From: an uncultured Lachnospiraceae bacterium
Lineage (GTDB): Bacteria; Bacillota; Clostridia; Lachnospirales; Lachnospiraceae
Direction: 5' to 3'
DNA: 64,000 nucleotides
Assembly: GCA_934320845.1 (NCBI GenBank)
Contig: CAKRFU010000001.1
Span: 237,917 to 301,916 of the forward strand
A program made the position numbers and the translations under genes. This document shows, in pieces, positions 17,169 to 27,913 of this stretch (position 1 is its first letter; each line of letters begins with the position of its first letter). Below the pieces are notes generated by a model. The model made no database searches and was not told the DNA's origin. It was given only the letters and a program-made list of their open reading frames with translations.

Positions 17169-17570
17169 TTACCAAACAAATGCAAGAACCTCGCCGCCAA
17201 CATTTTCTTTTCTAGCTTCCTTGTCTGTCATAACGCCCTTGTTTGTAGAAATGATTGCAATACCAAGTCCACCAAGTACCTTAGGAAGTTCATCTTTTCC
17301 GGCATAAACACGAAGACCAGGTTTAGAAATTCTCTTGATTCCTGTAATAATCTTCTCGTTCTTGTTTGCGCCGTATTTTAATGTGATGTGAATCATTTTG
17401 ACTCCATCAACATCTATCATTTCAAAATCCTTAATGTAACCTTCTTTTTTGAGGATTTCAGCGATAGAAACCTTCATTTTTGAGCCAGGTACATCTACTG
17501 TATCATGCTTTGCAGTGTTTGCATTACGGATTCTTGTAAGCATATCTGCAATAGGATCGCTCGTCATCAT
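17169..17570 (-). CDS. rpsH: 30S ribosomal protein S8
   Basis: The 133-residue product opens [20 protein letters not shown] and ends with the [27 protein letters not shown] hallmark of S8. Two adjacent ATGs (17570 and 17567) could serve as start; GGAGG is nine bases before the first. S8 is the known feedback regulator of the spc operon in E. coli; whether it acts so here is not visible. Confidence 0.97.
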   Translation of the reverse strand: MMTSDPIADMLTRIRNANTAKHDTVDVPGSKMKVSIAEILKKEGYIKDFEMIDVDGVKMIHITLKYGANKNEKIITGIKRISKPGLRVYAGKDELPKVLGGLGIAIISTNKGVMTDKEARKENVGGEVLAFVW

Positions 17571-17584
17571 CTTAGTTTACCTCC

Positions 17585-17770
17585 TTACCAGCTTGCTTTC
17601 TTCACGCCTGGAATCTGTCCTTTATAAGCTAACTCACGGAAGCAGATTCTGCAAATTCCGTATTTTCTTAAATAAGCATGTGGACGACCACAAATTCTAC
17701 AACGGCTATACTCTCTTGTAGAGAATTTAGCTTTGCGCTGCTGCTTAACTTTCATAGAAGTCTTAGCCAT
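17585..17770 (-). CDS. rpsZ: 30S ribosomal protein S14, zinc-binding type Z
   Basis: The 61-residue product [20 protein letters not shown] is the short S14 with two CxxC pairs (CRICG and CRICF) forming a zinc ribbon. This is the zinc-dependent form typical of Firmicutes and is found at the usual rplE-rpsZ-rpsH position. GGAGG is seven bases upstream. Confidence 0.97.
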   Translation of the reverse strand: MAKTSMKVKQQRKAKFSTREYSRCRICGRPHAYLRKYGICRICFRELAYKGQIPGVKKASW

Positions 17771-17782
17771 GAAATTACCTCC

Positions 17783-18322
17783 TTATTTCTTGAAAGGCAT
17801 ACCGAACTGTGTTAATAATTCACGAGCCTCTTCATCAGTTTCAGCGGTAGTAACAAATATAATGTCCATACCTCTTACTTTGTCTACTTTGTCATACTCG
17901 ATTTCAGGGAAGATTAACTGTTCCTTGATTCCAAGTGCATAGTTACCTCTACCATCAAATGCATTAGGGTTAACACCTCTAAAGTCACGTACACGAGGTA
18001 ATGCTAAATTTACAAGACGATCTAAGAACTCATACATCTTGTCGCCACGGAGTGTAACTTTACATCCGATAGGCATGCCTTCTCTGATCTTGAAGTTAGC
18101 AACTGAATTTTTAGCCTTTGTTGTAACAACCTTCTGACCAGCGATGATTTCAAGTTCAGCTACTGCTGCATCTAAAACTTTTGAATTTTCTTTTGCTTCA
18201 CCAATACCCATATTTATAACGATCTTTGCGAGCTTTGGTACCTGCATAACGTTTTTATAACCGAATTTGTCGGTCATTCCTTTAACGATCTCTTTCTGAT
18301 AAGTCTCTTTTAAACGAGTCAA
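17783..18322 (-). CDS. rplE: 50S ribosomal protein L5 (TTG start)
   Basis: The 179-residue product is full-length L5 ([20 protein letters not shown]...[20 protein letters not shown]), which binds 5S rRNA and contacts the P-site tRNA. The only start giving the full family length is TTG at 18320-18322, supported by AAAGGAGG nine bases upstream; the first internal ATG would remove 15 conserved residues. Confidence 0.95.
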   Translation of the reverse strand: MTRLKETYQKEIVKGMTDKFGYKNVMQVPKLAKIVINMGIGEAKENSKVLDAAVAELEIIAGQKVVTTKAKNSVANFKIREGMPIGCKVTLRGDKMYEFLDRLVNLALPRVRDFRGVNPNAFDGRGNYALGIKEQLIFPEIEYDKVDKVRGMDIIFVTTAETDEEARELLTQFGMPFKK

Positions 18323-18345
18323 AGCTAACTGCCTCCTTTCTGAAA

Positions 18346-18651
18346 TTAGTCAATTACTTCACCAGTTGCTTTTGCGTAACGAACCTTCTTGCCATCTTCA
18401 ATCTTGAATCCGACACGTGAAGCTTTTCCATTGCTAACATACATAACATTTGATACATCGATTGCTGCATCCTGCTGTACGATACCACCCTGTGGATTTG
18501 CCTGGCTTGGTTTAGTATGTTTTGTAACCTGGTTGATGCCCTCAACAACGACCTTACCACCTTTTACAGAACTTACTTTGCCTTCTCTGCCTTTATCTTT
18601 ACCAGCGATAACTCTTACTGTATCGCCCTTTTTAATCTTGCTAGTTGCCAT
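18346..18651 (-). CDS. rplX: 50S ribosomal protein L24
   Basis: The 101-residue product begins [20 protein letters not shown], the KOW motif of L24, an assembly initiator of the 50S subunit. The ATG at 18649-18651 is chosen because an earlier in-frame GTG lies inside the AAGGAGG ribosome binding site itself. It is followed by rplE after 23 bases. Confidence 0.96.
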   Translation of the reverse strand: MATSKIKKGDTVRVIAGKDKGREGKVSSVKGGKVVVEGINQVTKHTKPSQANPQGGIVQQDAAIDVSNVMYVSNGKASRVGFKIEDGKKVRYAKATGEVID

Positions 18652-18667
18652 TTTGTGTGACACCTCC

Positions 18668-19036
18668 TTATAACACTTCTGGTGCTAATGAAACGATTTT
18701 CATGAACTGTTTGTCTCTTAATTCTCTAGCGACTGGTCCAAAGATACGAGTTCCTCTTGGTGTCTTATCATCTTTGATGATTACTGCTGCGTTCTCATCA
18801 AATCTGATGTAAGAACCATCAGGACGGCGAGTACTATTTACTGTACGAACAACAACAGCCTTAACAACGTCACCTTTTTTTACAACACCGCCTGGTGTTG
18901 CATCTTTGACAGAAGCAACGATGACATCACCGATGTTGGCATATCTTCTGGTTGAACCACCCATAACTCTGATACAAAGAAGTTCTTTAGCACCTGTATT
19001 ATCAGCTACTTTAAGTCTTGATTCCTGCTGTACCAT
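18668..19036 (-). CDS. rplN: 50S ribosomal protein L14
   Basis: The 122-residue protein [20 protein letters not shown] matches the family length exactly and ends [21 protein letters not shown]. It lies at the subunit interface. GGAGG is five bases before the ATG; the longer upstream frame has no support. Confidence 0.97.
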   Translation of the reverse strand: MVQQESRLKVADNTGAKELLCIRVMGGSTRRYANIGDVIVASVKDATPGGVVKKGDVVKAVVVRTVNSTRRPDGSYIRFDENAAVIIKDDKTPRGTRIFGPVARELRDKQFMKIVSLAPEVL

Positions 19037-19126
19037 GTTTACCTCCATTTTCTGCCGCTTAACGCGGTTATCAATCACGAATATATATTAACTTGTCTTA
19101 CATACTCTATATATAATATTGATGAA

Positions 19127-19381
19127 TTATTTAGCTCTCTCGATAACTTCAACAAGTCTCCATCTCTTATCCTTTGATAAAGGTCTTGTCTCCATTACTC
19201 TAACTCTATCACCAATCTTGCATGTATTTTCTTCATCATGAGCCTTTAATTTGTAAGTTCTCTTGATGATCTTGTTGTAAAGTGGATGCTTTACGTTATC
19301 TACGATTGCAACAACGATTGTCTTATCCATCTTATCGCTTACTACTTTACCTACACGAGTCTTTCTAAGATTTCTCTCCAC
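19127..19381 (-). CDS. rpsQ: 30S ribosomal protein S17 (GTG start)
   Basis: The 84-residue product [20 protein letters not shown] begins at GTG (19379-19381) with AGGAGG eight bases upstream. The OB-fold residues and the [24 protein letters not shown]-terminus are typical of S17, an early 16S-binding protein. Confidence 0.96.
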   Translation of the reverse strand: MERNLRKTRVGKVVSDKMDKTIVVAIVDNVKHPLYNKIIKRTYKLKAHDEENTCKIGDRVRVMETRPLSKDKRWRLVEVIERAK

Positions 19382-19442
19382 GATCGTGTCCTCCTTTCAA
19401 AGTTGATTGCGTTCAACATGTTAATTGAGATAACAATGCAAA

Positions 19443-19640
19443 TTAATTCTGTGCTGCGAGCACTGTCTTAATTCTGGCAATATTTCTCTTAACCTCTTTG
19501 ATTCTGCTTGTATTGTCTAACTGATTTGTTGCATTCTGGAATCTTAAGTTGAAAAGTTCCTTCTTTGCAGCGTCTAAATCAGCGTTTAATTCTTCAACAG
19601 ATTTATTCTTTAATTCCTCTAAAAACTGCTTACTCTTCAC
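19443..19640 (-). CDS. rpmC: 50S ribosomal protein L29 (GTG start)
   Basis: The 65-residue helical-hairpin protein reads from GTG at 19638-19640 as [27 protein letters not shown] lies eight bases before this GTG; an earlier GTG at 19649 falls next to the Shine-Dalgarno sequence and is unlikely. L29 lies at the polypeptide exit tunnel. The start overlaps the end of rplP by 11 bases. Confidence 0.93.
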   Translation of the reverse strand: MKSKQFLEELKNKSVEELNADLDAAKKELFNLRFQNATNQLDNTSRIKEVKRNIARIKTVLAAQN

Positions 19641-20067
19641 TGCCCGCACCTCCTTCTAAGTCTGCACGAGATACGATCTTACACTTAACAGGTAATTTGT
19701 GTGTTGCAAGACGTAAAGCTTCTCTGGCTACTTCTTCAGATACACCTGAAATTTCAAACATTACACGACCAGGTTTAACTACTGCTACCCAATATTCAAG
19801 AGCACCTTTACCTTTACCCATTCGAGTTTCGGCTGGAGTCTTTGTTACCGGTTTGTCTGGGAAAATTTTAATCCAAACTTTACCACCACGCTTGATGTAA
19901 CGTGTCATAGCAATACGGGCTGCTTCGATCTGGTTTGACTTAATCCAAGCTGGCTCCATTGCCACAATACCGAAATCACCATTTGTGATTTTATTTCCTC
20001 TGAGCGCTTTTCCTGTCATTCTACCACGGAACTGCTTACGATGTTTAACTCTCTTAGGCATTAACAT
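19630..20067 (-). CDS. rplP: 50S ribosomal protein L16
   Basis: The 145-residue protein begins [20 protein letters not shown] and contains the L16 motifs [20 protein letters not shown] and [19 protein letters not shown]. It helps position tRNA in the A site. The ATG shares its A with the stop codon of rpsC (TAATG), indicating coupled translation. Confidence 0.97.
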   Translation of the reverse strand: MLMPKRVKHRKQFRGRMTGKALRGNKITNGDFGIVAMEPAWIKSNQIEAARIAMTRYIKRGGKVWIKIFPDKPVTKTPAETRMGKGKGALEYWVAVVKPGRVMFEISGVSEEVAREALRLATHKLPVKCKIVSRADLEGGAGSEE

Positions 20068-20735
20068 TATTTATCGCTCCCTTCCTTTTTGGCATTGTTC
20101 TTTGTTGGAAGTACTTCACCATTGTAGATCCATACTTTAACACCAACTTTACCATAAGTTGTGTCAGCCTCTGCGAAACCATAATCGATATCTGCACGCA
20201 AAGTCTGAAGTGGAATAGTACCTTCGCTGTAGAACTCTGTACGAGCCATATCAGCTCCACCAAGACGACCTGAAACAGATGCCTTGATACCCTTTGCACC
20301 AGTCTTTAATGTTCTACCCATTGCAGACTTCATTGCACGACGGAAAGAAACACGGTTCTCTAACTGTGCTGCAATGTTCTCAGCTACTAACTGAGCATGC
20401 TTATCAGGGTTCTTAACATCCATAATCTTGATGTCAAGTGCTGTTTTTCTAGCAATAACTTTTGCAAGTTCTTTCTTTAATTTCTCTATTTCCTCGCCGC
20501 CCTTACCGATTACGAAACCAGGCTTAGCTGTATGAATAATAACTCTAACTTTGTCAGTAGGTCTTTCAATCTCAATTTTTGAGATACCAGCGCTGTATAA
20601 CTTTTTCTTTACGAACTCTCTAATCTTGTAATCTTCTACAAGGTAATCTGCAAAATTCTCCTCTGCAAACCAATTAGAATCCCAGTCACTGATAACGCCG
20701 ACTCTTAAACCATGAGGATTAACTTTCTGTCCCAT
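20067..20735 (-). CDS. rpsC: 30S ribosomal protein S3
   Basis: The 222-residue product [20 protein letters not shown] has the KH domain with [14 protein letters not shown] and the C-terminal [21 protein letters not shown]3 forms part of the mRNA entry channel and helicase. It ends in an overlap with rplP. Confidence 0.97.
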   Translation of the reverse strand: MGQKVNPHGLRVGVISDWDSNWFAEENFADYLVEDYKIREFVKKKLYSAGISKIEIERPTDKVRVIIHTAKPGFVIGKGGEEIEKLKKELAKVIARKTALDIKIMDVKNPDKHAQLVAENIAAQLENRVSFRRAMKSAMGRTLKTGAKGIKASVSGRLGGADMARTEFYSEGTIPLQTLRADIDYGFAEADTTYGKVGVKVWIYNGEVLPTKNNAKKEGSDK

Positions 20736-20767
20736 TATATTCTCCTTTCATAGACCAGATGCAATTA

Positions 20768-21157
20768 TTAACGCTCGTTAAGAATAATTGTGATATGGCT
20801 CATTCTCTTCTCGATGCGGTAAGCTCTACCCTGAGCTCTTGGTCTGATTCTCTTCATTGTCGGTCCTTTATTTGCGAAACACTCTTCAATGTATAAATCA
20901 GCTGGATTCATACCATTGTTGTTTTCAGCATTTGCAACTGCAGACTGTAATAATTTTAAAATGATGCTTGAAGCATATCTTGGGTTGTATGTTAAAATAC
21001 CGATTGCTGTCTCTACATCTTTGCCTCTGATGGCATCTAACACATAACATGCCTTCTGTACTGATACTCTAGCGTATGATAATTTTGCTGAAGGTCTAGT
21101 GTCTTTCTGGTTTTCATTTCTCTCTCTCTTAATTTGAGATCTATGTCCCTTTGCCAT
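20768..21157 (-). CDS. rplV: 50S ribosomal protein L22
   Basis: From ATG at 21155-21157 the 129-residue protein reads MAKGHRSQIKRERNENQKDT and has the NAENNNGMNPADLYI segment and the RPRAQGRAYRIEKRMSHITI loop that lines the exit tunnel. AAAGGAGG is nine bases upstream; the longer frame runs into an intergenic hairpin (GTGGC/GCCAC) and is rejected. Confidence 0.96.
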   Translation of the reverse strand: MAKGHRSQIKRERNENQKDTRPSAKLSYARVSVQKACYVLDAIRGKDVETAIGILTYNPRYASSIILKLLQSAVANAENNNGMNPADLYIEECFANKGPTMKRIRPRAQGRAYRIEKRMSHITIILNER

Positions 21158-21233
21158 TTGATGAAGCCTCCTTTCAAGTTCTGTGAAATTGCTACGGTGG
21201 CTTTTGCCACACATAGCATCATCAATTTATATA

Positions 21234-21506
21234 TTATCTCTTCTTTTCGTCTTTACCATGACCTCTGTAAGTTCTTGTAGAAACGAACTCGCCGAGTTTG
21301 TGTCCAACCATATCCTCTGTAACATAAACAGGTACATGTTTTCTTCCATCATGTACTGCGAATGTCAAACCTACGAATGATGGGTAAATAGTGGAACGAC
21401 GAGACCATGTCTTAATAACCTGCTTGTCACCTGATGCTACCTGAGCATCTACCTTCTTAAGAAGGCTGGCATCAGCAAAAGGTCCTTTTTTTAATGAACG
21501 TGCCAT
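21234..21506 (-). CDS. rpsS: 30S ribosomal protein S19
   Basis: The 90-residue product [20 protein letters not shown] contains the S19 signature [23 protein letters not shown]. It sits in the 30S head with S13. GGAGG is five bases before the ATG at 21504-21506. Confidence 0.97.
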   Translation of the reverse strand: MARSLKKGPFADASLLKKVDAQVASGDKQVIKTWSRRSTIYPSFVGLTFAVHDGRKHVPVYVTEDMVGHKLGEFVSTRTYRGHGKDEKKR

Positions 21507-21576
21507 TGTATCCTCCATTCTGCCGGTATAATGATCACCGGCTAATCCAATTCAACTCATGTGGCTGCCTGTTAAA

Positions 21577-21643
21577 TAAATTATTTAGCTAAGGCTGAAG
21601 CCTTACTTCAACACCTCTCAGCTTAAATTATTTAGCTAAGGCT
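21577..21643. repeat. 20-bp direct repeat duplicating the 3' end of rplB
   Basis: The 20 bases at 21624-21643, which encode the last residues and stop of rplB, recur exactly at 21577-21596 in the spacer before rpsS. A small GGCTGAAGCC palindrome lies in between. It looks like a short duplication of the gene end. Confidence 0.8.
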
Positions 21644-22473
21644 TTACCATCTCTTCTTCTAACAATCATCTTATTTGACTTGTTGTTCTTCTTACGTGTC
21701 TTAAGACCAAGAGCAGGTTTACCCCAAGGAGTACATGGACCCGGACGTCCGACACTAGTCTTACCTTCACCACCACCGTGTGGATGATCGTTAGGGTTCA
21801 TAACAGAACCACGAACTGTAGGTCTGATACCCATGTTACGTTTACGTCCTGCTTTACCGATATTTACAAGTGCATGCTCACCGTTTCCGATAACACCGAT
21901 TGTTGCACGAGCACCGATTGGTACCATTCTCATTTCGCCTGAAGGAAGTCTGAGTGTTGCATACTTTCCTTCTTTAGCCATAAGCTGTGCACTGTTTCCA
22001 GCTGCACGTACAAGCTGTCCGCCCTTACCAGGCATAAGCTCGATGTTGTGAATCTGTGTACCTACTGGAATATTCTCAAGTGGGAGACAGTTTCCAACTG
22101 CGATCTCAGCATCAGCACCATTCATAACTTTCTGTCCAACCTTAAGTCCTTCTGGAGCAAGGATGTAAGCTTTCTGTCCATCAGCATATGCGATAAGTGC
22201 AATGTTTGCTGTTCTGTTTGGATCATACTCGATACTCTTTACTGTTGCTGGAACACCATCTTTATTTCTCTTAAAATCAATAATTCTGTATTTTCTCTTT
22301 GAACCGCCACCGCGATGTCTTACAGTAATCTTACCCTGAGCATTACGACCAGCGTTCTTCTTCAATGACACTGTGAGTGACTTCTCAGGTGCAGCTGTTG
22401 AAAGTTCTGTTCTGTCAACAACTGTCATGTGTCTTCTAGAAGGTGTATATGGGTTAAATGATTTAATTCCCAT
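21628..22473 (-). CDS. rplB: 50S ribosomal protein L2
   Basis: The 281-residue product [20 protein letters not shown] carries the RNA-binding OB and SH3-like domains, the conserved peptidyl-transferase-associated [14 protein letters not shown] with its histidine, and the basic tail. AGGAG lies eight bases before the ATG at 22471-22473. Confidence 0.97.
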   Translation of the reverse strand: MGIKSFNPYTPSRRHMTVVDRTELSTAAPEKSLTVSLKKNAGRNAQGKITVRHRGGGSKRKYRIIDFKRNKDGVPATVKSIEYDPNRTANIALIAYADGQKAYILAPEGLKVGQKVMNGADAEIAVGNCLPLENIPVGTQIHNIELMPGKGGQLVRAAGNSAQLMAKEGKYATLRLPSGEMRMVPIGARATIGVIGNGEHALVNIGKAGRKRNMGIRPTVRGSVMNPNDHPHGGGEGKTSVGRPGPCTPWGKPALGLKTRKKNNKSNKMIVRRRDGKALAK

Positions 22474-22574
22474 GACATTTTCTCCTTTCAATACTCATTA
22501 TAAAATGATTCGCGCGATAGGTTTTCCACGCGATTATTTCCGACCTTTGGATCCTTTATCTCTAAAGTTGTATT

Positions 22575-22874
22575 TTACAGACCTTCAAAGATTTCTATAT
22601 CCTTGCTGTCCTCTGTTAACTTAACAATAGCTTTCTTAGACTTAGCAGTCTTTCCAACTGTTCTTCCACGACGACGTGTCTTTCCGTCTAAGTTCATTGT
22701 GTTAACCTTAGCAACCTTTGTTCCCTCAAAAAGCTTTTCAACAGCTTCTTTAATCTGAGCTTTTGTTGCTTCTGTGTGTACAGCGAAAGTGTACTTCTTC
22801 TCTTCCATAGCTGTCATAGATTTCTCTGTGATGATAGGCTTCTGGATGATATCATAATACTTTAAATCTGCCAT
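22575..22874 (-). CDS. rplW: 50S ribosomal protein L23
   Basis: The 99-residue protein [20 protein letters not shown] is L23, the docking site at the tunnel exit for trigger factor and SRP. The ATG overlaps the rplD stop (TAATG). Confidence 0.97.
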   Translation of the reverse strand: MADLKYYDIIQKPIITEKSMTAMEEKKYTFAVHTEATKAQIKEAVEKLFEGTKVAKVNTMNLDGKTRRRGRTVGKTAKSKKAIVKLTEDSKDIEIFEGL

Positions 22875-23497
22875 TATGCGTACACCTCCTCAATTTTAGC
22901 TACAGCACTCTTTGTAAGAATAACTGTCTCATATTTCATAATGTCGTATACATTGATTGCATTTACAGGAATTGTTCTAACTCCTTCAATGTTTCTTGCT
23001 GAAACCGCAACATTTGCATTGTCCTCACCATCAAGGATTACAAGTGCTTTGTTTACTTTTAATGCATCAAGTACAGCAACCATTTTCTTTGTCTTAATCT
23101 CATCAAATTTAAGAGAATCTAATACGAAGAATTTTTCCTCATTTACTCTTGTTGTCAAAGCAGACTTGATTGCTCCTGCTTTCTCTTTCTTGTTCATCTT
23201 GAAAGAGTAATCTCTAGGAGTTGGAGCGAAAACGATTCCGCCGCCTGTCCACTGTGGAGCTCTTGTAGAACCCTGTCTTGCATGACCTGTTCCCTTCTGT
23301 CTCCAAGGCTTTCTTCCACCGCCTCTGACCTCTGAACGAGTCTTAGCTTTCTGTGTGCCCTGACGTTTATTTGCAAGCTGTAAAACAACAGCCATATGCA
23401 TTAAATGTTCATTAACTTTTGCAGCGAATACGTTGTCATTTAAATCCATCTTGCCAACTTCGCTACCTTCCATATTATAAACAGATACGTTAGCCAT
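22874..23497 (-). CDS. rplD: 50S ribosomal protein L4
   Basis: The 207-residue product [20 protein letters not shown] has the tunnel-loop [24 protein letters not shown]4 is the known autoregulator of S10 operons in several bacteria, and the structured leader upstream of rpsJ is a plausible target here, which is inference. Confidence 0.97.
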   Translation of the reverse strand: MANVSVYNMEGSEVGKMDLNDNVFAAKVNEHLMHMAVVLQLANKRQGTQKAKTRSEVRGGGRKPWRQKGTGHARQGSTRAPQWTGGGIVFAPTPRDYSFKMNKKEKAGAIKSALTTRVNEEKFFVLDSLKFDEIKTKKMVAVLDALKVNKALVILDGEDNANVAVSARNIEGVRTIPVNAINVYDIMKYETVILTKSAVAKIEEVYA

Positions 23498-23523
23498 CTG
23501 TGTTTTCCTCCTTTCTAAAAGAA

Positions 23524-24207
23524 TTATTTAGAAGCTTTAACGCTTTCCTTTAATACTACACAAGCTTTCTTAGGTCCCGGAACAGCACCCTTAACTAAGA
23601 TTAAATTCTGCTCTGCATCAACCTTAACAATCTCAAGGTTCTGAATTGTAACTTTAACCGAACCCATCTGACCAGGCATCTTCTTACCCTTGAATACACG
23701 GCTTGGATCTGAACAAGCTCCGTTTGAACCAGCATGTCTGTGGAACTTAGAACCATGTCCCATAGGTCCTCTGTGAAGACCATGTCTCTTGATTGCGCCC
23801 TGGAATCCTTTACCTTTTGAAGTTCCTGTTGCATCAATCTTGTCACCTGCTTCAAAGATATCAGCTTTGATTTCCTGACCGAGTGTGTACTCTTCAGCGT
23901 TCTCAAACTTGAATTCTTTCAGATATCTCTTTCCAGAAACACCAGCTTTTGCAAAATGTCCCTGTAATGGCTTATTAACACCATGACTTCTCTTGATTTC
24001 TTTTTTGCCTGCGGCATCTTTTGTGATAACTTTATCTTTCTTATCAACAAAACCTACCTGAACTGCACTGTATCCATCATTATCAACTGTCTTTACCTGT
24101 GTTACATAGCAAGGACCAGCCTGAAGTACAGTGACTGGAGTTAAAACTCCGTTTTCATTAAAGATCTGTGTCATACCGACCTTTGTAGCTAAAATAGCTT
24201 TCTTCAT
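23524..24207 (-). CDS. rplC: 50S ribosomal protein L3
   Basis: The 227-residue product [20 protein letters not shown] has the conserved [16 protein letters not shown] and [29 protein letters not shown] finger reaching the peptidyl-transferase centre. It lies 181 bases downstream of rpsJ; that spacer contains a bulged GATTTCAA/TTGAAATC hairpin near 24235-24271. Confidence 0.97.
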   Translation of the reverse strand: MKKAILATKVGMTQIFNENGVLTPVTVLQAGPCYVTQVKTVDNDGYSAVQVGFVDKKDKVITKDAAGKKEIKRSHGVNKPLQGHFAKAGVSGKRYLKEFKFENAEEYTLGQEIKADIFEAGDKIDATGTSKGKGFQGAIKRHGLHRGPMGHGSKFHRHAGSNGACSDPSRVFKGKKMPGQMGSVKVTIQNLEIVKVDAEQNLILVKGAVPGPKKACVVLKESVKASK

Positions 24208-24388
24208 TGTTTTGCACCTCCTGTTAATCTACAGCGGATTTCAAATCTTCTTATTATACAAGATTGAAATCATCCTAGATGGTCTATAATGTGCAAGTTC
24301 GTAAACCAAAAACTCGAACCGCATATTACGCGATTTATATATAAACCCTAAGGACTTACTCATTTTTAAATAGTAATAATTCTCAGAA

Positions 24389-24706
24389 TTATTTTTCTTT
24401 CATTTTAAGATTGACTGCTACGCCAGAAGGAATATCCATCTTTGTAAGAGCTTCGATAGTCTTCTGTGTAGGAGCGATAACATCAATCAGTCTCTTATGA
24501 GTTCTCTGCTCGAACTGCTCTCTGGAATCTTTATACTTATGAACAGCACGAAGAATTGTAACTACTTCCTTCTTTGTTGGAAGAGGTACAGGACCACTTA
24601 CCTTTGCCCCATTTTTCTTCAATGTTTCAATAATCTTTCCAGCAGCATGATCAATTTGATTGTGGTCATACGCTTTAAGTGTAATTCTCATTACATTTGT
24701 TGCCAT
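24389..24706 (-). CDS. rpsJ: 30S ribosomal protein S10
   Basis: The 105-residue product [20 protein letters not shown] has the S10 loop [35 protein letters not shown] and also serves in NusB-dependent antitermination. It is the first gene of the S10 cluster, preceded by a 300-base structured leader and a good promoter. AGGAGG is 11 bases upstream. Confidence 0.97.
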   Translation of the reverse strand: MATNVMRITLKAYDHNQIDHAAGKIIETLKKNGAKVSGPVPLPTKKEVVTILRAVHKYKDSREQFEQRTHKRLIDVIAPTQKTIEALTKMDIPSGVAVNLKMKEK

Positions 24707-24719
24707 AAAAAAAGCCGCC

Positions 24720-25004
24720 TCCTTTTCGCACTTTTGCAGACATACTGATCTGGCTTTTCGCCAAGTCTGCTAATTTCAGCGGAACAAGTGGTGACTGTAC
24801 ACTTATCCGGGTGTTTCCTGCTATGGTTTACAATTAAGCCGCAGGAATCCCGCCTTATCTAAATATGTATCCTAATGTTACATATGCAGATATCAAATTG
24901 TTGTACAGTGACTTGTCGCCAGTTTCCTAACTTGACATTCGCTCCACGGAAAACCTGCCGTATCGGCAGCAACCTCACGCTTCATCGCTATCAATGTCAC
25001 AGCA
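24720..25004 (-). ncRNA. structured leader of the S10 operon
   Basis: On the minus strand two distant segments pair: ACAAG..CTGTACA near 24912-24927 with TGTACAG..CTTGT near 24785-24804. They enclose a hairpin with ATCT/AGAT and ATATGTA/TACATAT arms and a hairpin with CGGG-TTCCTGC/GCAGGAA-CCCG arms. A further hairpin, GCAGAC-TGGC/GCCA-GTCTGC, lies just before the rpsJ ribosome binding site. This multi-branch fold is typical of ribosomal-protein autoregulation; L4 is the likeliest ligand by analogy with other S10 leaders. Confidence 0.65.
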
Positions 25005-25010
25005 GTTGCT

Positions 25011-25039
25011 AGTATACACTGTTTCGAGTTCTTTTGCAA
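25011..25039 (-). promoter_or_regulatory. sigma-A-type promoter of the S10 operon
   Basis: TTGCAA (25034-25039) and TATACT (25011-25016) are separated by exactly 17 bases on the minus strand, placing the transcript start near 25004, about 300 bases before rpsJ. Confidence 0.75.
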
Positions 25040-25087
25040 GTATTTTTCCACTTTTTTATTTATTTTTTATTTTTTCTCCATAATGCA

Positions 25088-25117
25088 CAAAAAGCACCGC
25101 TTTTCCACGATGCTTTT
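25088..25117 (-). terminator. intrinsic terminator after spoVG
   Basis: AAAAGCA..CG and its complement form a stem followed by TTTTTG on the minus strand, 30 bases past the spoVG stop and just before the S10 promoter. Confidence 0.7.
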
Positions 25118-25146
25118 AGTAGTTTTCACTTCAATTACTATTTAAT

Positions 25147-25422
25147 CTATTCCGCTGTGCCGTTTTCTTTAACTGCTTCCTCATACTTTTCAAGTATCTC
25201 ATTCTGAAGCTTATCACGCATTTCAGAATTGATAGGATGAGCTATATCACGATATTCCCCATCTCCTGAACGTCTGCTCGGCATCGCAATAAACAATCCC
25301 TTTTCTCCCTCAATGACTTTTATATCATGAACAACAAATATCTCATCAAATGTAACTGAGACAACTGCTTTCATTTTTCCTTCTTTTGTAATCTTGCGCA
25401 CTCTTATGTCAGTTATCTGCAC
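25147..25422 (-). CDS. spoVG: septation/sporulation regulator SpoVG
   Basis: The 91-residue protein [20 protein letters not shown] matches SpoVG, a small nucleic-acid-binding protein: [40 protein letters not shown] and a C-terminal amphipathic helix. In Firmicutes it affects septum formation, capsule and virulence genes. The neighbourhood (glgC-glgD upstream) differs from the purR-spoVG-glmU setting of bacilli. A CCCC-rich complement upstream (AAAGGGGGTTAGGACGTG) supplies the ribosome binding site. Confidence 0.95.
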   Translation of the reverse strand: MQITDIRVRKITKEGKMKAVVSVTFDEIFVVHDIKVIEGEKGLFIAMPSRRSGDGEYRDIAHPINSEMRDKLQNEILEKYEEAVKENGTAE

Positions 25423-25520
25423 GTCCTAACCCCCTTTGGCTGTAATAAATAATAAATTTAAGTCTGAAAACTTATAACACACCATGACAAAATGCCATGA
25501 TGTGTCTAACTTTCTACTTA

Positions 25521-26642
25521 TTATAATGCATATCTCTCATTTTTTTCAATAACTATTTTCACCTGTCCGTTTTCACCTACATAATTGGTATTAGCTCTTA
25601 TCGTATCTCTGCTTTCAACTATACAGTTCTCAATATGTGTATTGTCTCCTATATATACATCATTTAATATAATCGAGTTTTTGATGGTACAATTGTTTCC
25701 AACATACACTTTCTTAAATAAGATAGAATTCTCTACTGAACCATTTATTATACATCCGCTTGAAAGAAGACTATTTTTAACATTTGAGCCAAGATTATAC
25801 TTAACCGGAGGTAAATCTTCGACTTTTGAATATATATCCGGATACTGTCTGAAGAAATAATCCCTGACATCTTTTTTAAGGAAGTCCATGTTTGTATTAT
25901 AATAAGAATCAACTGATGCGATATTGCTCCAATATGTATCCATTTTATACGCATAAATCTTTTTTATGTTCTTGTATCTGATAAGAATGTCTGTTACAAA
26001 ATCGTGTCTTTCTTCCTCAGCAGCTTTTTCAATAAGTTCTATAAGCTGACGTCTTCTTATGACATATATCCCTGTGGAAACCTGATGACCATCTGTCGTA
26101 ATCGGTTTTTCTTCAAAATCAATAACTCTTCCATCTGCATCCGTCTTTATAACACCAAATCGGCTTGGATCATCCCTCTCATCAACCGTTGATGTAACAA
26201 TTGTAACATCTGCTTTTTTAGCAATATGGTACTCAAGCACTTTCGCATAATCCATCTTATAGATACCATCTCCTGATGCTATAACTACATATGGTTCATG
26301 ACTTGACTTTAAGAAATCAATATTCTGTGCAATGGCATCTGCTGTTCCTCGGTACCAATAGCTGTTATTCGGTGTGGTAGTCGGTGTAAATACATACAAG
26401 CCACCCTGTTTGCGTCCAAAATCCCACCATTTTGATGAGTTAAGATGTTCATTGAGTGATTTTGCATTGTACTGTGTAAATACAGCTACTTTCTGTATAT
26501 GTGAATTGCTCATATTACTAAGAACAAAATCAATACTTCTAAATCCACCAGCTATAGGCATAGCTGCTACAGCTCTCTTATTGGATAATTCTTTCATTCT
26601 GCTGCTGTTTCCTCCAGCAAGCACGATTCCTATTGCTCTCAT
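25521..26642 (-). CDS. glgD: glucose-1-phosphate adenylyltransferase regulatory subunit GlgD
   Basis: The 373-residue protein has the nucleotidyltransferase opening [20 protein letters not shown] and a C-terminal left-handed beta-helix of hexapeptide repeats. In Firmicutes GlgD pairs with GlgC to form an activated ADP-glucose pyrophosphorylase for glycogen synthesis. It differs from GlgC at the catalytic loop ([11 protein letters not shown] rather than [11 protein letters not shown]), consistent with a modulatory role. Its ATG overlaps the glgC stop by four bases. Confidence 0.94.
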   Translation of the reverse strand: MRAIGIVLAGGNSSRMKELSNKRAVAAMPIAGGFRSIDFVLSNMSNSHIQKVAVFTQYNAKSLNEHLNSSKWWDFGRKQGGLYVFTPTTTPNNSYWYRGTADAIAQNIDFLKSSHEPYVVIASGDGIYKMDYAKVLEYHIAKKADVTIVTSTVDERDDPSRFGVIKTDADGRVIDFEEKPITTDGHQVSTGIYVIRRRQLIELIEKAAEEERHDFVTDILIRYKNIKKIYAYKMDTYWSNIASVDSYYNTNMDFLKKDVRDYFFRQYPDIYSKVEDLPPVKYNLGSNVKNSLLSSGCIINGSVENSILFKKVYVGNNCTIKNSIILNDVYIGDNTHIENCIVESRDTIRANTNYVGENGQVKIVIEKNERYAL

Positions 26643-27913
26643 ACCTTATCACCTGCCTTAATCAAAGTTTCGCCACTGTCAAGTAATCCGTTTGGATAAT
26701 CAGTAAGTTCAGTTTTTCCTGATATCGCTGTGTTCTTTCCTATACTTACGCCATCCGGAATAACACTGTCCTCTCCAATAGTACAAAGTCCAAATGCGTA
26801 TACGTCAGGTTTGTAATTGTTCGGTTTTTCTTCGCCGACACCAAGCTTGCAATTCTTTCCTACTTTTACGTTTTCAGCTATAATCGACTTATCTACAACA
26901 GTTCCCTCATCTATATAAGAAGAACCCATAATAATTGAATCTCGTACAACTGCTCCCGGTGCAATATAAACACCCGAACCAATAACGGAATTGCTTATCT
27001 CTCCGTATATCTCTGACGCTTCGCCTATGATTGCTCTGTCGATTGATGCCTCTTCTGCAATGAACTGCGGCGGAATCTTATCACTTTTTGTATAAATCTT
27101 CCAGTACTCCTCGTAAAGATTGAACACAGGAATAAGGTCGATAAGCTCCATATTAGCTTCCCAATATGCTCCAAGCGTTCCGACGTCTTTCCAGTAACCA
27201 TTGTACTCATACGCAAATATGCGCTTGTCCTGCTCATGGCAATAAGGAATGATATGCTTACCAAAATCACATGCCGGCTGGTCTTTTAACTTTATGAGAG
27301 CATCTCTGAGAACCGGCCATGAGAATATGTAAATACCCATTGAAGCAAGATTGCTTCTTGGATGTTCAGGTTTTTCTTCAAACTCCCGAATTCTTCCGTT
27401 GTCATCTGTTATCACTACACCAAATCTGCTTGCCTCTTCAATAGGCACCGGAATCGTTGCAAGTGTTACATCTGCCTTATTCGCCTTGTGGAAATCAAGC
27501 ATAACCTCGTAATCCATTTTATAAATATGATCTCCGCCGAGGATAAGGACATAATCAGGATTATAATACTCCATATATTTTAAGTTTTGATATATAGCAT
27601 TTGCTGTACCTGTATACCACTCACTACTTGCGCTCTTCTCATAAGGAGGCAGTATTGAAACACCACCTACATTTCTATCCAAATCCCACGGAATACCTAT
27701 TCCAATGTGTGTGTTCAGCCTAAGTGGCTGGTACTGTGTCAAAACACCTACTGTATCTACTCCTGAATTGATGCAGTTACTAAGTGGGAAATCAATAATT
27801 CTATACTTTCCTCCAAACGCAACTGCTGGTTTCGCAACATCAGCAGTAAGAACGCCAAGGCGGGAACCTTGTCCGCCCGCTAATAACATAGCTATCATTT
27901 CTTTCTTAATCAC
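26639..27913 (-). CDS. glgC: glucose-1-phosphate adenylyltransferase catalytic subunit GlgC
   Basis: The 424-residue enzyme makes ADP-glucose from ATP and glucose-1-phosphate. It shows [19 protein letters not shown], the [12 protein letters not shown] substrate loop, [11 protein letters not shown] and the [12 protein letters not shown] region, then a beta-helix domain. GTG at 27911-27913 is the probable start because AAAGGGG lies just before it, while the ATG five codons later has no ribosome binding site. A promoter lies about 165-190 bases upstream. No glgA, glgB or glgP gene is present in the window. Confidence 0.94.
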   Translation of the reverse strand: MIKKEMIAMLLAGGQGSRLGVLTADVAKPAVAFGGKYRIIDFPLSNCINSGVDTVGVLTQYQPLRLNTHIGIGIPWDLDRNVGGVSILPPYEKSASSEWYTGTANAIYQNLKYMEYYNPDYVLILGGDHIYKMDYEVMLDFHKANKADVTLATIPVPIEEASRFGVVITDDNGRIREFEEKPEHPRSNLASMGIYIFSWPVLRDALIKLKDQPACDFGKHIIPYCHEQDKRIFAYEYNGYWKDVGTLGAYWEANMELIDLIPVFNLYEEYWKIYTKSDKIPPQFIAEEASIDRAIIGEASEIYGEISNSVIGSGVYIAPGAVVRDSIIMGSSYIDEGTVVDKSIIAENVKVGKNCKLGVGEEKPNNYKPDVYAFGLCTIGEDSVIPDGVSIGKNTAISGKTELTDYPNGLLDSGETLIKAGDKV

